Shown: positions 24,394-36,919 of the stretch, in pieces | How positions within the stretch are numbered: the first letter of the stretch is position 1 | Layout: every line of letters begins with the position of its first letter | DNA from: Onchocerca volvulus | Lineage: Eukaryota; Nematoda; Chromadorea; Rhabditida; Onchocercidae | Length of the DNA: 64,000 nucleotides | Direction: 5' to 3' | NCBI GenBank assembly: GCA_000499405.2 | Contig: HG738137.1 | Location: forward strand, 16,665,601-16,729,600 | Made by a program: the position numbers and the translations under genes | The notes under the pieces: model-generated | Seen by the model: only the letters and a program-made list of their open reading frames with translations | Databases searched by the model: none | What the model was told of the DNA's origin: nothing

Positions 24394-26380
24394 TATATTC
24401 ATAATACGTATTAATTATACCAATATTTAATTCCACTCACTTAGTTTATTTCTTTATATCAAATTTCCCGCTTTTCAAATTTAATGTCCCATTTGAATGA
24501 GATAGTGAAAATAGTTTATTTATAAAAAAAATACAAGTAAATTAGCCGAAAATTATGAAATAACAAATATGAATAATATATATATGTATGGAGTTATACA
24601 TCCACTATTTTCAGGTTTGTAACATTTACTCAGTCTTTGAAATTAAACTCTAAAAGTTGAAATATGTAAACATAATTAATTTTATTGGTTCTGTTATTTT
24701 ATTTAGCAGTTAATAGAATAAAAAAATTGTGCAAGTTTTTCTTTTCTTTCGAGAATTGATTGAATTGTCATTTTTTTTCTCGAGATTCACACGCTTGTCA
24801 TTGTTAATTACCAACGGAGAGAAGAGATACTCAATTCATATGTGATAGTTTGTTTCTTTATTATTTTCTCATTAATCGTTATTCACCATGGTTACATCAA
24901 ATATTTATTTAGATATTATTTGTTTTTAGTGAAGAAACAATGAGAGCATGGATATGTTTGAAAACTTACAATATTCTTGTAGTAAAACAAAGATTTCTAG
25001 AAAAAAATTAGAAATCCGGTGTAATTAGTTACTCGTTCTTGAATTAGTTAATCATTCTTGAATTAATTAATTCTTAATCTGGATCTGACCTATAATTTGT
25101 CTTCTTTTAATTTCTCGATTTGAATAAAACTAATTTTTCCTAATTTGGTTAGTTTTCGTCATTCAGAAGTTATTGATTTTGGAAGAAGTTTAAGTTTTCA
25201 ATTTAGTTTGATTAATTTATATTTATAAAACGAAAGTAACTTCTGTTCCTAGGTTGACCGAATCCTCGATTATAAACCAAAGTTTATCATCTACCAATAT
25301 ATCATATCAAAATGACGAAAAATCGCTGCAAAAGTCAAAAGTAATCAGAAGTACCATCAAACAATGCATAATAGTTTCATCGTTCTCGAGCAAGACAAAC
25401 ATCATCCTTAATACATTAACATGACAAATGAATAAGCAACGTCATTATTAATACATTTATTGATTGACAGAACAGTGCGTTTTTGTTCATATTACAAATA
25501 TTTATTACAGAATATCTAAGTAAATTGATCATCAGGTTATTTTTTATGTTACAAGCGATTATTAAAGAATATTCAAATAAATTGAGCACTGGGTTATTCT
25601 GTCCTTTGTCGCTCGTAGAAAAGAACACTACTCAACTGAACTGTCCGATTATTGCTACTGTTGTGTCGCTTTCAATTCCGAACAGTTATTATTGCTGCGT
25701 CGGTATAAGAACTCCGAAACTGAACTGTTCTTATTATTGTGTCGATGTAAGGACTTCGAAAATCGGGTACGCAGATAATCTGAAAACCTTTTATGACCGA
25801 AATTACCGGTTTGACGAAATAATTATCTTGAATACTTTAGAAGAGGTCAGAATCGAAAATTTGGAATCCAGAGCAATAAAAAGAATGCTAAGATTCAAAT
25901 TGATTAAGTGAAGCGATATTAGACAACATTTGAAATCATTAACATTACTGAATCATATTTAGATAAGAAATATGAATCTATCGTTAATGAAAATGATCTG
26001 AATGGGATACTATTCCTAAAACGCAAGATTTGTCCAGAAAAAAAGAACCTTCACCACTGCGGAATGAAGAAGCACATGTGATATCCATGCAAACAAAAAA
26101 GACGAAAGGAAAGATTATCAGCCTTACAGAAAAAAGTATACATCGCCGTATCATTTCATTTTTCCTGGAAGCATAGATAGAAGTTTCATCATTGGCGGAT
26201 AAATTTAAAAAGAATTTTTCGAGCGTAAAATGCAAAGTAACTTCTACTTACGATAAAATGCAAAGTAACTTTTATCGACGGTTTCACAGTTCGATTCGTT
26301 TACCTGTGAACTGCTTCTCTTTCGGTTTTCCAGTTTTGATACTTCACACAACAAATCATTTATGCCTTATCATTGTTGCA
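24394..26380. other. spacer upstream of the SUV39-like gene
   Basis: No gene supported. 25483-25911 is an open frame with imperfect ~40-bp internal repeats (three versions of a GAACTGTTC...TATTGTGTCG unit at about 25640-25760) and no start context. A second open piece at about 25994-26159 reads KEPSPLRNEEAHVISMQTKK; it has no good splice sites to join it to the downstream gene. Confidence 0.35.
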
Positions 26381-26393
26381 GTTTCATTTCTAC

Positions 26394-27350
26394 ATGATTC
26401 AGAATTGCAAATTATCATCAGAAAACTGTTCGGCGTTATCAATAACGCTTCAAGCAGTAAGAGATGAAAGTTCTGATGATGAGCAGGAGCCAGTGAAAGA
26501 TGTAGGTAAGGATGAAAATGGAATGTATGAAGTGGAACGTATTCTTGCTAGAAAAAAATTGCAGGTATTTTTTAAATTTTTGTATATATTCATCTATGTT
26601 GTTGCTGTTTTGCTCAAAATAACTTTTTTTTTTTCATTTTTTAAATTTTTCATCAAATTCTTCATTATTTGTAAGTTTTACTATTAAATGATGTTGCAAA
26701 ATACTATTTTGACTCATCTCAGAATGGTGCATGGCTTTATTATATCAAATGGGTTGGATGGCCTTATAAGCAAAGTTCATGGCAAACTCGAAATACATTT
26801 GGAAATATGTCCGAGGTGGTAAGTAGTATTAATTGATATCCTGAAAGCCTGAAATTAGTATTTTAAAAAGAGGAGGCTAGTGAGTTTAATATTTTAGACA
26901 TGATTAGTTTTTCCGGATATTATTTGATCACTAATAAGCATTACTACTTGTTTCCAGGTAAAGGAATTTTTTGATCGGGAAAGGGCACTTTCAGTTGTAG
27001 TACGTCACGAACAGCAATGGTCACAGTTGAAGAAAGTATCACAGTTACACAGTCTTATGCGATGGGAAAATGAAATTAATACTATTTTGCGAGCAAATGG
27101 CCAGCAAATCCTATATATTCATAATGATGTCGATTGTACGAGACGCAAGCGTGATTTCACGGTTTTTTTCATTCATTTCGCAACGAAACTTCGCATAATA
27201 AAATTTCTTTTACAATATAATATGTAAAGTTTCATTACATTATGTTGTACATATATATAATATAATGAAACTTTGTAAAGCATATTGCCTTTGAATCCCG
27301 ATTTGACTCTCTAAATCTTTTTTTAAAGTTTTCTTTCTTTATCTTGCTTC

Positions 27351-27389
<39 letters not shown>

Positions 27390-28927
27390 ATGCAATATTT
27401 TGGCGTTTTTATTATTCGTTATAGATTTAAAATAATTTTAAGTTCTAAGAAAAAGCTTGGCTATTTTAGCAGGAACTCATGGAAGCAGTTATGACATGAC
27501 TTTAATAAATAATTATTTATTTTTTTTCCGGTGTTTTTCATCAAAAGCTGTTATAGTATATCACCGTAAATAAATGGTCAGCTGAAGCGAAAGCACAAAT
27601 GAACACGCTGAATTGCATACCTGTAAGATGCACTTGTGAGACGGCGAAATGTGGTAGCGGAGAAAACTGTTGCCCAAGGGTAATATAGATTAATTCATCA
27701 TAGAAGGAATTTTGGCTTGCTCAATTCTTCAATTTAATTTTAAAACCGCTTAGGATTATGAAGATGGCGATCTGGGTTTCTATTTGGAAATCACCTGATT
27801 AATAACTTATAATTATTATAGATTGAAAAATCAAAATTTCTTTACACAAAACGCCGGCGCATTCGTTCACGTTTCAATAAATTGTTCAGTGAACTTGTTG
27901 TTGAATGTTATGGTTGTCAATGCTCTGATGATTGCCCAACAAAATTAGTTCAGGTTTATTTTTCGAATTACGTGTACGATAAGAAATATTATATATTTGT
28001 GCTTAATAGTGATCATTTTATAGAATGGACGTCATTATAAAGTGGCAATAGTTCGTACCGAAACTCGTGGTTGGGGTGTTTTTGCATTAGAAGATATACC
28101 ATCAAATGTGTTTGTTGTGGAATATATTGGGGAAGTAAGTAGAAGATTTCGATTTGCAGATCTTTGATAGAAAGTTTTTTAAAATATTTGTTCGAAACGT
28201 TGAAAATTTATAGATCTTAACTATCACTGAGGGCGATTCTCGTAGTGATAGCACGTACCAGTTTGAATTGAATGGTTACAATGAAATAAAGTATTTGATT
28301 GATGCAAAATATTACGGTAACGAAGCTGCTTTTATCAATCATTCCTGTGATCCGAATTTAGTTGCTGTTCGTGTACGCGTTGAGCGTATCGATCAATCAT
28401 ACCATCGAATTGGTTTTTTTAGCAAGTGCCGGATTTTTCGAGGTCCTTCTTTCTCAAAAATAAAAAGAGCGTTCTAGTCATTCCGACCAATTTATCTGTT
28501 GATATAGGCTTCAATATTATGAGTTTATTAGTTGATGTAGGTATTATCATGAATTTGCTTTCCAAAAGGGATTTACGATTTTGCTCAAAATTTGAATGAA
28601 TAACATTATAATTCTTTTCGAATGAGCCGTTATAGGTTTTGATTTTGATGGTTGCAGGACAAGAACTGACACTGAATTATTTCTCTGGGAAGTGGAAACC
28701 AGAAATGATATTAACTTCAGAAGAAGGAGCTGTGAAGTGCTTGTGAGTTTTTGCTTCAAAGAACGACTTTTTATTAACCATTTAAATAGAACTTACAGAA
28801 TTGATATTTTAGTTGCGGTGCCTTGAATTGCATGCGATATTGGCCACGACTTGCTGTTGACAATATCAGCAGTGATGAAGATTGCAAGGAAAATAATTTT
28901 GTCAAATCAAAACAATATATCTTCTGA
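26394..28927 (+). CDS. SUV39-type histone H3K9 methyltransferase (chromo + SET)
   Basis: Nine exons: 26394-26564, 26723-26818, 26958-27161, 27557-27679, 27822-27953, 28024-28134, 28214-28442, 28658-28742, 28813-28927; all phases fit and give 421 residues, close to the ~412 of human SUV39H1. Chromodomain about 44-93 with cage-type aromatics Y45, W67, W70. Pre-SET cysteines at 177, 182, 184, 189, 195, 196, 227, 230, 232, 236. SET domain about 245-370 with GWGVFALEDI, NHSCDPN at 321-327 and ELTLNY ending at Y363. Post-SET CxC...C at 383, 385, 390. It should trimethylate H3K9 in heterochromatin. The start follows a TTGTTGCAG acceptor (AG 26380-26381) by 12 bases, suggesting a spliced leader. The exon 3 donor GTTTTTT and exon 7 donor GTCCTT are weak but required by phase. 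Confidence 0.93.
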
Positions 28928-29074
28928 AACACTGCATGCTTAGTGATAGCAAACTGTTTATAATATGTGTATTATTTTATTAAGCACTTGTTAATTTAGA
29001 CTAGATTTCTCTAATTTGTCAGAGCAACTTTAATGACTATGCTACTATGAAATTTTCGAATGTTCATGTGATGA

Positions 29075-32000
29075 ATGGCTGAAGCTGAGAAGGAGTCATG
29101 TAATTTTTATATTTTTAACTTAGCTATTCAGCAATTCTTGAAATTCAATTCCTTATAATACCCGACGAGGTATTCTATTTTTCTTCTCACTGTAAGAAGT
29201 CAGAAGTGTTTTGAGTTTTGAAAGCACAAAATTTATCTTTATTGAATTCGTTTATTTTTTGTAAAATATCAGAAAATCGTAAAATTATAGTAGAACAAAA
29301 TTTTATCACTGGATAAGAAATAATTACTTTCGCATGCTTTTTGTGTTTCATTTTATATCAAGAACGATACGTTAAATTTTGCATATTAGTGATCTTTCGT
29401 GCCGCTTTTCATTGAATTGTAACAGTAATTATAATTAAATTTGATTTGAAATTGAATATAACAAGAATTGTGTTAGAAACTGAACAAGTGATTTTTAATT
29501 TCTAGTACAATTATTATTATCAGCGGCAGCAAATTTTACTGTTTTTTATTTATTATGACAAATTTGTCTTGTTTTCTTTCTGGTCTTAAAATCTTCTGAT
29601 AAGTATGTTGTGGTATTTTTATTCTTTCATTTTTTATAATTGCATTCCATAGGCGGGGAGTAAACGTGGCGAACTAATTATTCAAAGTAAAAATACTTTG
29701 AGTTTGTTAAATGATGATAGGTTTCGCAATTTGTGATACCTTATTTCTCTCTTTTGTTTTATACCCATTTTGCTACTTTTTAATTAATTTAATAAGGCGT
29801 GATTGTGCAGTAATTGATATGTAAACTAGTTTGTTGATAGTTTTCCAAAGCTATAATATTAGCAAATAAGCAATTGTTATTTTACATATAGTTGCCATAT
29901 TCGCCTTTTATGTGCAGAAATGAAGACTCTGAACAAGACCATTTTTGCTATACAGGTTGCATATCGATGCAAATTCAATTTCCAAAACTATCGGGAAATT
30001 ATCCGGATGTATATTTTTTCGCTCTCTCGATCAATTCCTTTTAAATCGCTCACGACTTAATCTGTTGCAATCCAAAAGATGAATCAAGTTTTAATTAGTA
30101 CTTTTTTCTTTCTTTTTAAAATGAAGCTTAGTATATTGTTTTTATTCAGAAAGTGATAACATATTATTATGTACCATTGATAATCTATATAAATAAAAAT
30201 GTAAATGTTCGTTTTAGCTCTTCACAACGTGGCGAGTTCTTTTTGAAATTTTGACACAACATGAAAATGAAGTATGTGTATATCAAATATTTGCTTTATT
30301 TATATAAAAACATTTATATGAAGTATTTTTAAATAGATAAAGCAAATATTTGATACTAATTAATTCATTGTCTTGCGTATGCTGCATTATTTTTACTATG
30401 TATGAGGATATGTAAAATACCATTCTGAATTATATTTGATCGTAAAATAAGCGATTACATATATATTTCCGTTTTTTTTGCTGAAATTATAAAATTAAGA
30501 GTAGACTTTATAAATCAATATTCCTTTCCTCATATTTATAGCAGTTCAACTAATTTTTTAAAAGAAATAATAGTTCGGAAAAAACAAGATTTTCAGGAAA
30601 CTTTCTTCATGTTTGGTCTAATTTTAGGTATGCTAACATATATTTGTTGATGATTACACAAAGTTTGAGTTTTGCACTATTTTCTTTGCATTGTTATTAG
30701 ATGTCATGAAATTAGTTTCGGTAATTTTTTCCCAAGAAAATATCAAAATAAAATTTTTTTACTTGAAAAGTATGTGCAATTTATATTAATTCTGATTCTT
30801 CTTTTCATCAAATTTGTTTTTTCTATAATCACAACATGTTTAAATTCATCTGTGCTTGCTGTTTCTTTTTTTTTTCGCATAAATTTTCAGCATTTGACCT
30901 TTTTCTGCAACGTTATGTCACATGTCAGTTCAAATAATTTTCGGATGTATAATTCCATTTTGTTGACGATAATTGTATTACAGAGCGATGAAATTTAGAG
31001 AGAAGATGTGAATTAATGAAGATGTTGTCGAATGATTTAAAGTGATTTATTTTTATCTTGCATAACTTCTTGTATTTTTCCTCTTACGATTACTTAGCTA
31101 CTACTTCATTTTGGATGTTTGATTTAGGTTTTAATTAAATTGACACTAAGCAATGTTTTAAAGTGATTCCATTGATTTAATCTAAGGGAGAAATTTGCTT
31201 GTAAAAAAAGATGTAGTCAGAAAATAAGAGAAAAATGATTTTGTTTTGTAAAAAATGATCAATAATGCTATTAGGATAATACATAATTTTAGGCAAATCA
31301 ATTATATAATTAAATTTTTAATAATTTAGACTTTAAAGGTATTATTGAATTTCTCGGATCCACTAAAAATTCCGTGGATTTGATGTATGAATTTATTTTG
31401 GGATACTTGCTAATTATTTTTACGAACAACATCGAATAATTCAAGAGAATTATAATGAAAGCTCATAATTTTCAAGGTGATCTATTTAGAAGTGAGTTGT
31501 TTTACGAAATAAATCTTCGAATAATTTTGTTCAGCTATTTCCGAAAATTGTTGTTGAACTTTTGCATTATTTTGATAGTATTAAATTACTACTACTCTAG
31601 AAGTAATTTTGATTATTTTAAAAACAAAATAAATCAGATTATAGTAATGATGAAATTGAACGACGTTAATCTTTTGCCTTCAAAAATTTCTAACTGTCCA
31701 AATGCTTTTTTCACTTTTCATGGCTTCATTCCTTGGTAAAAGTTTTATCAAGAATGTTCTACTTTGCACTCGTTGTTAAAAGTTTTGTCTGAAAGATTTG
31801 CTAATTAAAAGTTTTGCTAATTTTCTTAATTAAATTACAAAATACCAAATTTCTTTTCCAATAAAAAATTTCTTATATATTGTAAGATTTTTTTCGTATC
31901 GCTGAAATCGTGAGGAGTACCAGAAAATAAATGGTTTTGTTTGTTCTTCAAATAATTTCTATTTCTTAGTGGATGTGGATTTATTTCTTTGTTCTTCGAT

Positions 32001-35000
32001 CAAATGGTTTTATAATCTTTGTTCTATGGTATATTGTTGGTTACGCGCCAATAAAAGCGCGCTCTTATGCGATAACAAAGGCGCTTTCTTGTAGATTAAT
32101 GCTCTATCAGAATCCTCCCTCTCATAAATAAGAAGAGAATCCTGAGCATGAGATCATTTGAAAGGATTTGCTAATAAAAGGGCGGAAATTATCTTCTTTT
32201 GGGTTATGATTTCTCTATTAGATTTGTTTTGTCATTAAAATTGCTTATTGATATTGTAATTGTCGTGGCCGTTGTTATGTTATCAAATTTTTTCATTATA
32301 AAGGTTTAATTATCCAAGTTTGAGATACCGCAAAGTTTCGGATAGCAATAAGAAATAAGAACTCTTAATCACTGTCACGATTAAGAAGATCGGCGACAAT
32401 TCAAATTAACTTCATAAAAAAAAAGAAAAAAATTGCTTGGACCCTGATCAGTATTGAAATAAATTAATTTTGAGTAAACAAGAAAGTTTTTTCTCCAACA
32501 AAATTTGCGAAATTTATCAATCGGTTTTGGATACAAATGATGTTCACTGATTCTTGAGCAGTTAGATTGTAAAACCACAAATTTCGGCATCATCAAAATG
32601 TGCGCAACTAATTAGTTTATCATCAGTTTATCAGTGATTTATTTTTTGTTCGGTTTATCTTCTTTATTTTTTCATTACTGAGAAGTATTTGCAAAAAAAA
32701 AAAAAGAAGGAAAAGAAATTCAACTTGTAAGTATCTGAAAATAGATTTTTATATTATATTTGAGATTTATTCAATTTAACAATTGCTGACATTGGAAAAG
32801 AGTATGCTATACCAGATATAATAGTTTACTTTCCATTTTTAATTTTCATAAACATATCAGATAGCGCTAAATAGCAGTTCGTACAAAAAGAGAATGTTAT
32901 TAAGAATTTGCATAAATGCTAAAATAGATTTTAAAAAAATTAAAGGATAGATTAAAAATTTCAATTTTTAAAAGTCCAAAAAATTAGAAATTCTGACAAA
33001 ATTATGGCTGGATGAAATGTTTAAGCTTTGGTGAAAAATCCAATATAACTGAATAAGGAAGACAAGAATTTCAAAAGCACTTTTTTCCAACGACGTAACT
33101 TTCTTTGCTTACTTTTTTCTTGCTTATTGCATTTCTTTAATTAGCTTAAATTCAAATTACAATCAAATTAATCTAAATGGTATTTAATTCGATGCAATTA
33201 TTTGCCATATTAATACATATCAATGATAAACTATCCAGGAATACATTTATAACATTAATAATTATTATTTTACTGTGATATTTTTCTAAATTTAATTCGA
33301 TTTAAACATACATTCTTCAGTTAGTCAATGATATCTGCTAAATATTAGAAAATGCTTTATGTCAAGAAAATATTTTTGACGTGACAATTGTCATTAGATA
33401 GTGATGCATTATTGTATTATAAATCTTATTAGTTAAATTCATCTAATAAATTATTGACGCATTTCATAATTTGTTTAAGAATTTTTCGCATTTTTTTTTT
33501 TTTTTTTTTTTTTGTTATTTGTTTAATATTTCTTTGGATTCAGCAATAAAACGTTGCCATTCCACATTATTTAAATCGTTTTTTTCTCTGAAATTTTAAA
33601 TTCCACAAAAATTTAATGAAATGATTATTATATTATGCTCATGCAATAGAGTGGAAAATTCCATACAATCTTCGTTAATTAGCAAAAAATATAATGTTAA
33701 TAACATGCATGCTGTCGGAAAACCTGAAATAACTTTCTAAAATAACCTTTCTATCTCAAATTACTAACACTACAAAAATTATTTGAATCACTATCGTAAT
33801 CACATCTTGTATGTTAAAAGATTATGCTAATCATGTAAAATATAAGATTCACTTCCTATATGTTAATTCCTTTTTTTTTTTAATCCAAGAACCACACCCT
33901 CTCATCCAGAAGAAAAGGTGGGTTATTCAAAGTTTTGGCTTTGGCGATTGACGTTACAACACTCAACTCCAGTACTCTTGACGATTGTAATTCAAGTTTA
34001 TTATTTCTGTAAACTGTTATAATTCTAATCTTAATCCTCCAATTTGGTAATTCTCAACTATTATAACCTTTATTCCTTAAACTCCTACTACTTAAATTCT
34101 ATTCCATATATTACTCTATCAACAATTATTTGCGGTATCAACGATAAAAATAAAATTTAATTACCCACGCATCCACCAATTCAACTCAAATCGTAAATTC
34201 TTGTCCTTTCACTAACACTAACTTCGAAAGAAGTAGAAAAATTCACGACACATGCATTTGTAAATTATATTACAAAAGACTTATATCTGTGATGAATCAA
34301 ATCTGTAAATTAATTTTTGTTTGTATGTGTGTATTTGATTCAACTTTATTGGTTGCATTATATCTGCATCTGTATCAACGATTCAATTCTATAATTTTCC
34401 AAAGTCGAGATATACTCCCTTGGGGGTCAATTTCAATTTTTCGATACTATTTCTGACATGTGACAATAGCACATAATTCTTTATTATTCTGCACTCTTTC
34501 AATTCTCGTAATCAATAAATTTAGTAATGCTAAATTGATTGAAAAATTTATTTTATTCGAAATTATGAAATTCATTCAAAATCAGGCTTTTTCTTTTTTT
34601 TTTTTTGTGACAAAAAAGAAATGACAGTTTCTTGCATTCATACATTTCTTCTCAATTAAATATCAAAATAGCTGCATGTTCGATCAAAAATTGTAGTGTA
34701 ATTTTGCGAAATATATTCTTATTTTTCAAGTAAAATGAAATTTAATATTAATACTTATTACTCAAATGAAATTGATTCCTATCAAATTAATTATTAAATT
34801 CATCTACTATCAAATTATCTGTATAACATTTCAATTTTGTTATCGGTTTTTGAATTTCCAAAAAAAAATTTTATATATAAATAGAACGCAATAATTTTAC
34901 GATTTATCATTCTATCTGAGAATCTCCAGTTCTGATTTCATTTCAATTTCTTATTCATTCCATTTAATTATTTTCATTGTGAAGTTTTTCGATGCCACAA

Positions 35001-36919
35001 ATTTTTCAAATAATATATGATAGATATTAAGTATATCAATCTCATGTTTATTTCAAAGGAATCCCAAAAGAAATAATATTTCGAAGAGAAGAGAAACATT
35101 ATCAATCATACTTGTTAGCAAATCCTTCAATTTCTTCCTTCATCCATCAATTTATTATCTTTTTGGCAATATTAATTTCTATATTGTGTATATTTTTGGT
35201 TAATTACCGGAAATAATTGAAATGCGTTATTTTTATCGAAAATTATTCTTAAAGTACTATTTTTATAGTTGTAAACCAATCGATTTTATGCTGGCGTATT
35301 TTTGTTTTTAAATTTTTTCGCAACAAAGAATTCGACCATTTCTATAATTTTATTTTGCTTCAAAATTTAAATTAAACAAAATCAAATTCTTATTGTTGAT
35401 TTCGTGCGCTCATTTTTCTTTTTTACGAAATTGTAATCGATAAATATGTCAATTGCCAAAAATAAAAGGCTTTGACTAATAACAACAACAACAACAACGA
35501 TGTCTATTGCAGAATAAACATAAATTTGTTTTTTTTATAAATATTATAAGGATTTAATAGTTATTAGTTTGAACTAATGCTAGTCATTACTAAATTGATT
35601 ACTAAATTTAATTAGTAATTATCGTTACTAGATTAAACATAGTGCTAATCACTACTAGACGAAATTAGCCGTTGCTTTATAAATTTCATTTATTTAAAAT
35701 ATATCTTAAATTGCTAGTAATTACATGAATTTAAGTCAATGACAAAGATACAAAGTGCAAGTGCAAATCGATTACTTCAATTTAAGATATATTTACATTT
35801 TTGTATGATACATTCCAAATTTTTTTGAACTTTTGAATCTCTTCGTCCAACAAATGCAAAATATTTCCTTATCCCCTTTATTGATTGATTTTTTTCATCG
35901 GAAAAAACTCTCAACCGAGTATTCAATTACCATTTCATGTCTATTTAATAAAACGACAGCAATAATACCAATAATAAATTTGTTATCATATGAAAGAAGA
36001 ATATTTTGCATTTAATTTTAGCAACATTCTTATAAATTTTCAAAAATTTTTTTTCAAACATTTTATTAAAAAAAAATAATTATATATTTTCTATTTTTAA
36101 TCAATATCAAATTATGTTAATTTATTTTTATTAATTGTTAATGAATATTAGCCATATCAGTGCAATCTGATACTTTTTTCCTTTTTGATTTCATTTGTAG
36201 CCTAATTATTACTTATGCTTGATTCCATTTATTCCATCATTATTACTTATTCTTTATTCCATTACTATTACTTATTTTTAATTTCCAGGAAAACTTGAAA
36301 AAAAAAAGTTAGGTGAGGAATTGGAATTTATAAACGGAGGTAAAATACATTATACAAATATGATTTAAACGATATTAATTTCATCCGTACTAATTTCTTA
36401 GATGTTTTGATGAAAATTTGCGATGAAAATTGCCATCTTTTATGCTAATATAAATTGAAATATCACATTTTGTGGCTGCGAACTCTGGAAAAATTTTGAG
36501 AAAATTATTAAATTATTGATTTTACATCGTACGAATTCAAACAAATACTATCAATTCTAAGTTAGAAATTTACACACTCTTTTTTATTTGTACAACATTT
36601 ATTTTCTACTATATGTGTATCATACTGTAAAAAATTATGTCATACTGTAAAAAATAGGTAAACAAATGAGAATATTATAAACAATTTAATGAATAATTTA
36701 TTGCAGCATCATTTAAAACTTATTTTATATTTCAAGATATAATTGCTCATTTTATGTTCTTTTTTTTCTTTTTTCTTTTAATATCATTGTTGATTTTTTG
36801 TTATGCAATTTCAAATCAAACATAAAACTTGAATTTCATCTATTTTTCTTCAAGTTATTCAAAATTAAAATTAACAACAAATTATATTTACAGTCGACAA
36901 ACTTCTATCATTCGTATAA
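29075..36919 (+). CDS. 81-residue protein, probable operon partner of the SUV39-like gene
   Basis: Six small exons, 29075-29099, 29132-29169, 29653-29720, 29918-29955, 36289-36339 and 36894-36919, have GT/AG borders and matching phases at all five junctions. They give an 81-residue frame starting MAEAEKESSILEI and ending GVDKLLSFV. The fifth exon reads KLEKKKLGEELEFIN. A TTTGTCAG acceptor at 29021-29022 lies only 95 bp after the SUV39-like stop, the spacing seen in nematode operons, where the downstream gene receives a spliced leader. Its leader carries short upstream ATGs. The last long intron (6.3 kb) contains a solo LTR. The family is not recognised. Because exons are tiny, one or more could be wrong, and extra exons may hide in the long intron. 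Confidence 0.5.
30184..30270 (+). repeat. dispersed repeat fragment
   Basis: Starts TCTATATAAATAAAAATG and continues GTAAATGTTCG, then a TTTTTGAAATTTTGACACAAC block. Same family as the copies at 2776, 56830, 62500 and 63190; this one is short. Confidence 0.6.
30281..30355. repeat. 19-bp perfect inverted repeat with 37-base loop
   Basis: Left arm TATCAAATATTTGCTTTAT at 30281-30299 is the exact reverse complement of 30337-30355. It follows the dispersed repeat fragment and may be the remains of a foldback element. It lies inside the long intron of the 81-residue gene. Confidence 0.85.
32040..32160. repeat. GC-rich short-hairpin repeat
   Basis: Contains TTACGCGCCAATAAAAGCGC, AACAAAGGCGC and an ATGCTC...GAGCAT stem. 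A related arrangement (GCGCGCCAACAAAGGCGC, then ATGCTCCGACTCGGAGCAT) lies at about 62983-63080 inside the foldback element, so these are probably relatives. Confidence 0.55.
33708..34255 (+). mobile_element. solo LTR with CATGC target duplication
   Basis: The LTR body is 33713-34250 (538 bp). It begins TGTCGGAAAACC and ends ATTCACGACA, so the termini TGTCG/CGACA are inverted copies. CATGC flanks both sides at 33708-33712 and 34251-34255. The first bases match the solo LTR at 19987. No coding sequence inside. It sits in the last long intron of the 81-residue gene. Confidence 0.82.

Noticed and set aside
25483..25911. 142-residue open frame upstream of the SUV39-like gene
   Set aside because: It contains imperfect tandem repeats, no good start, and cannot be spliced to the next gene; described as spacer.
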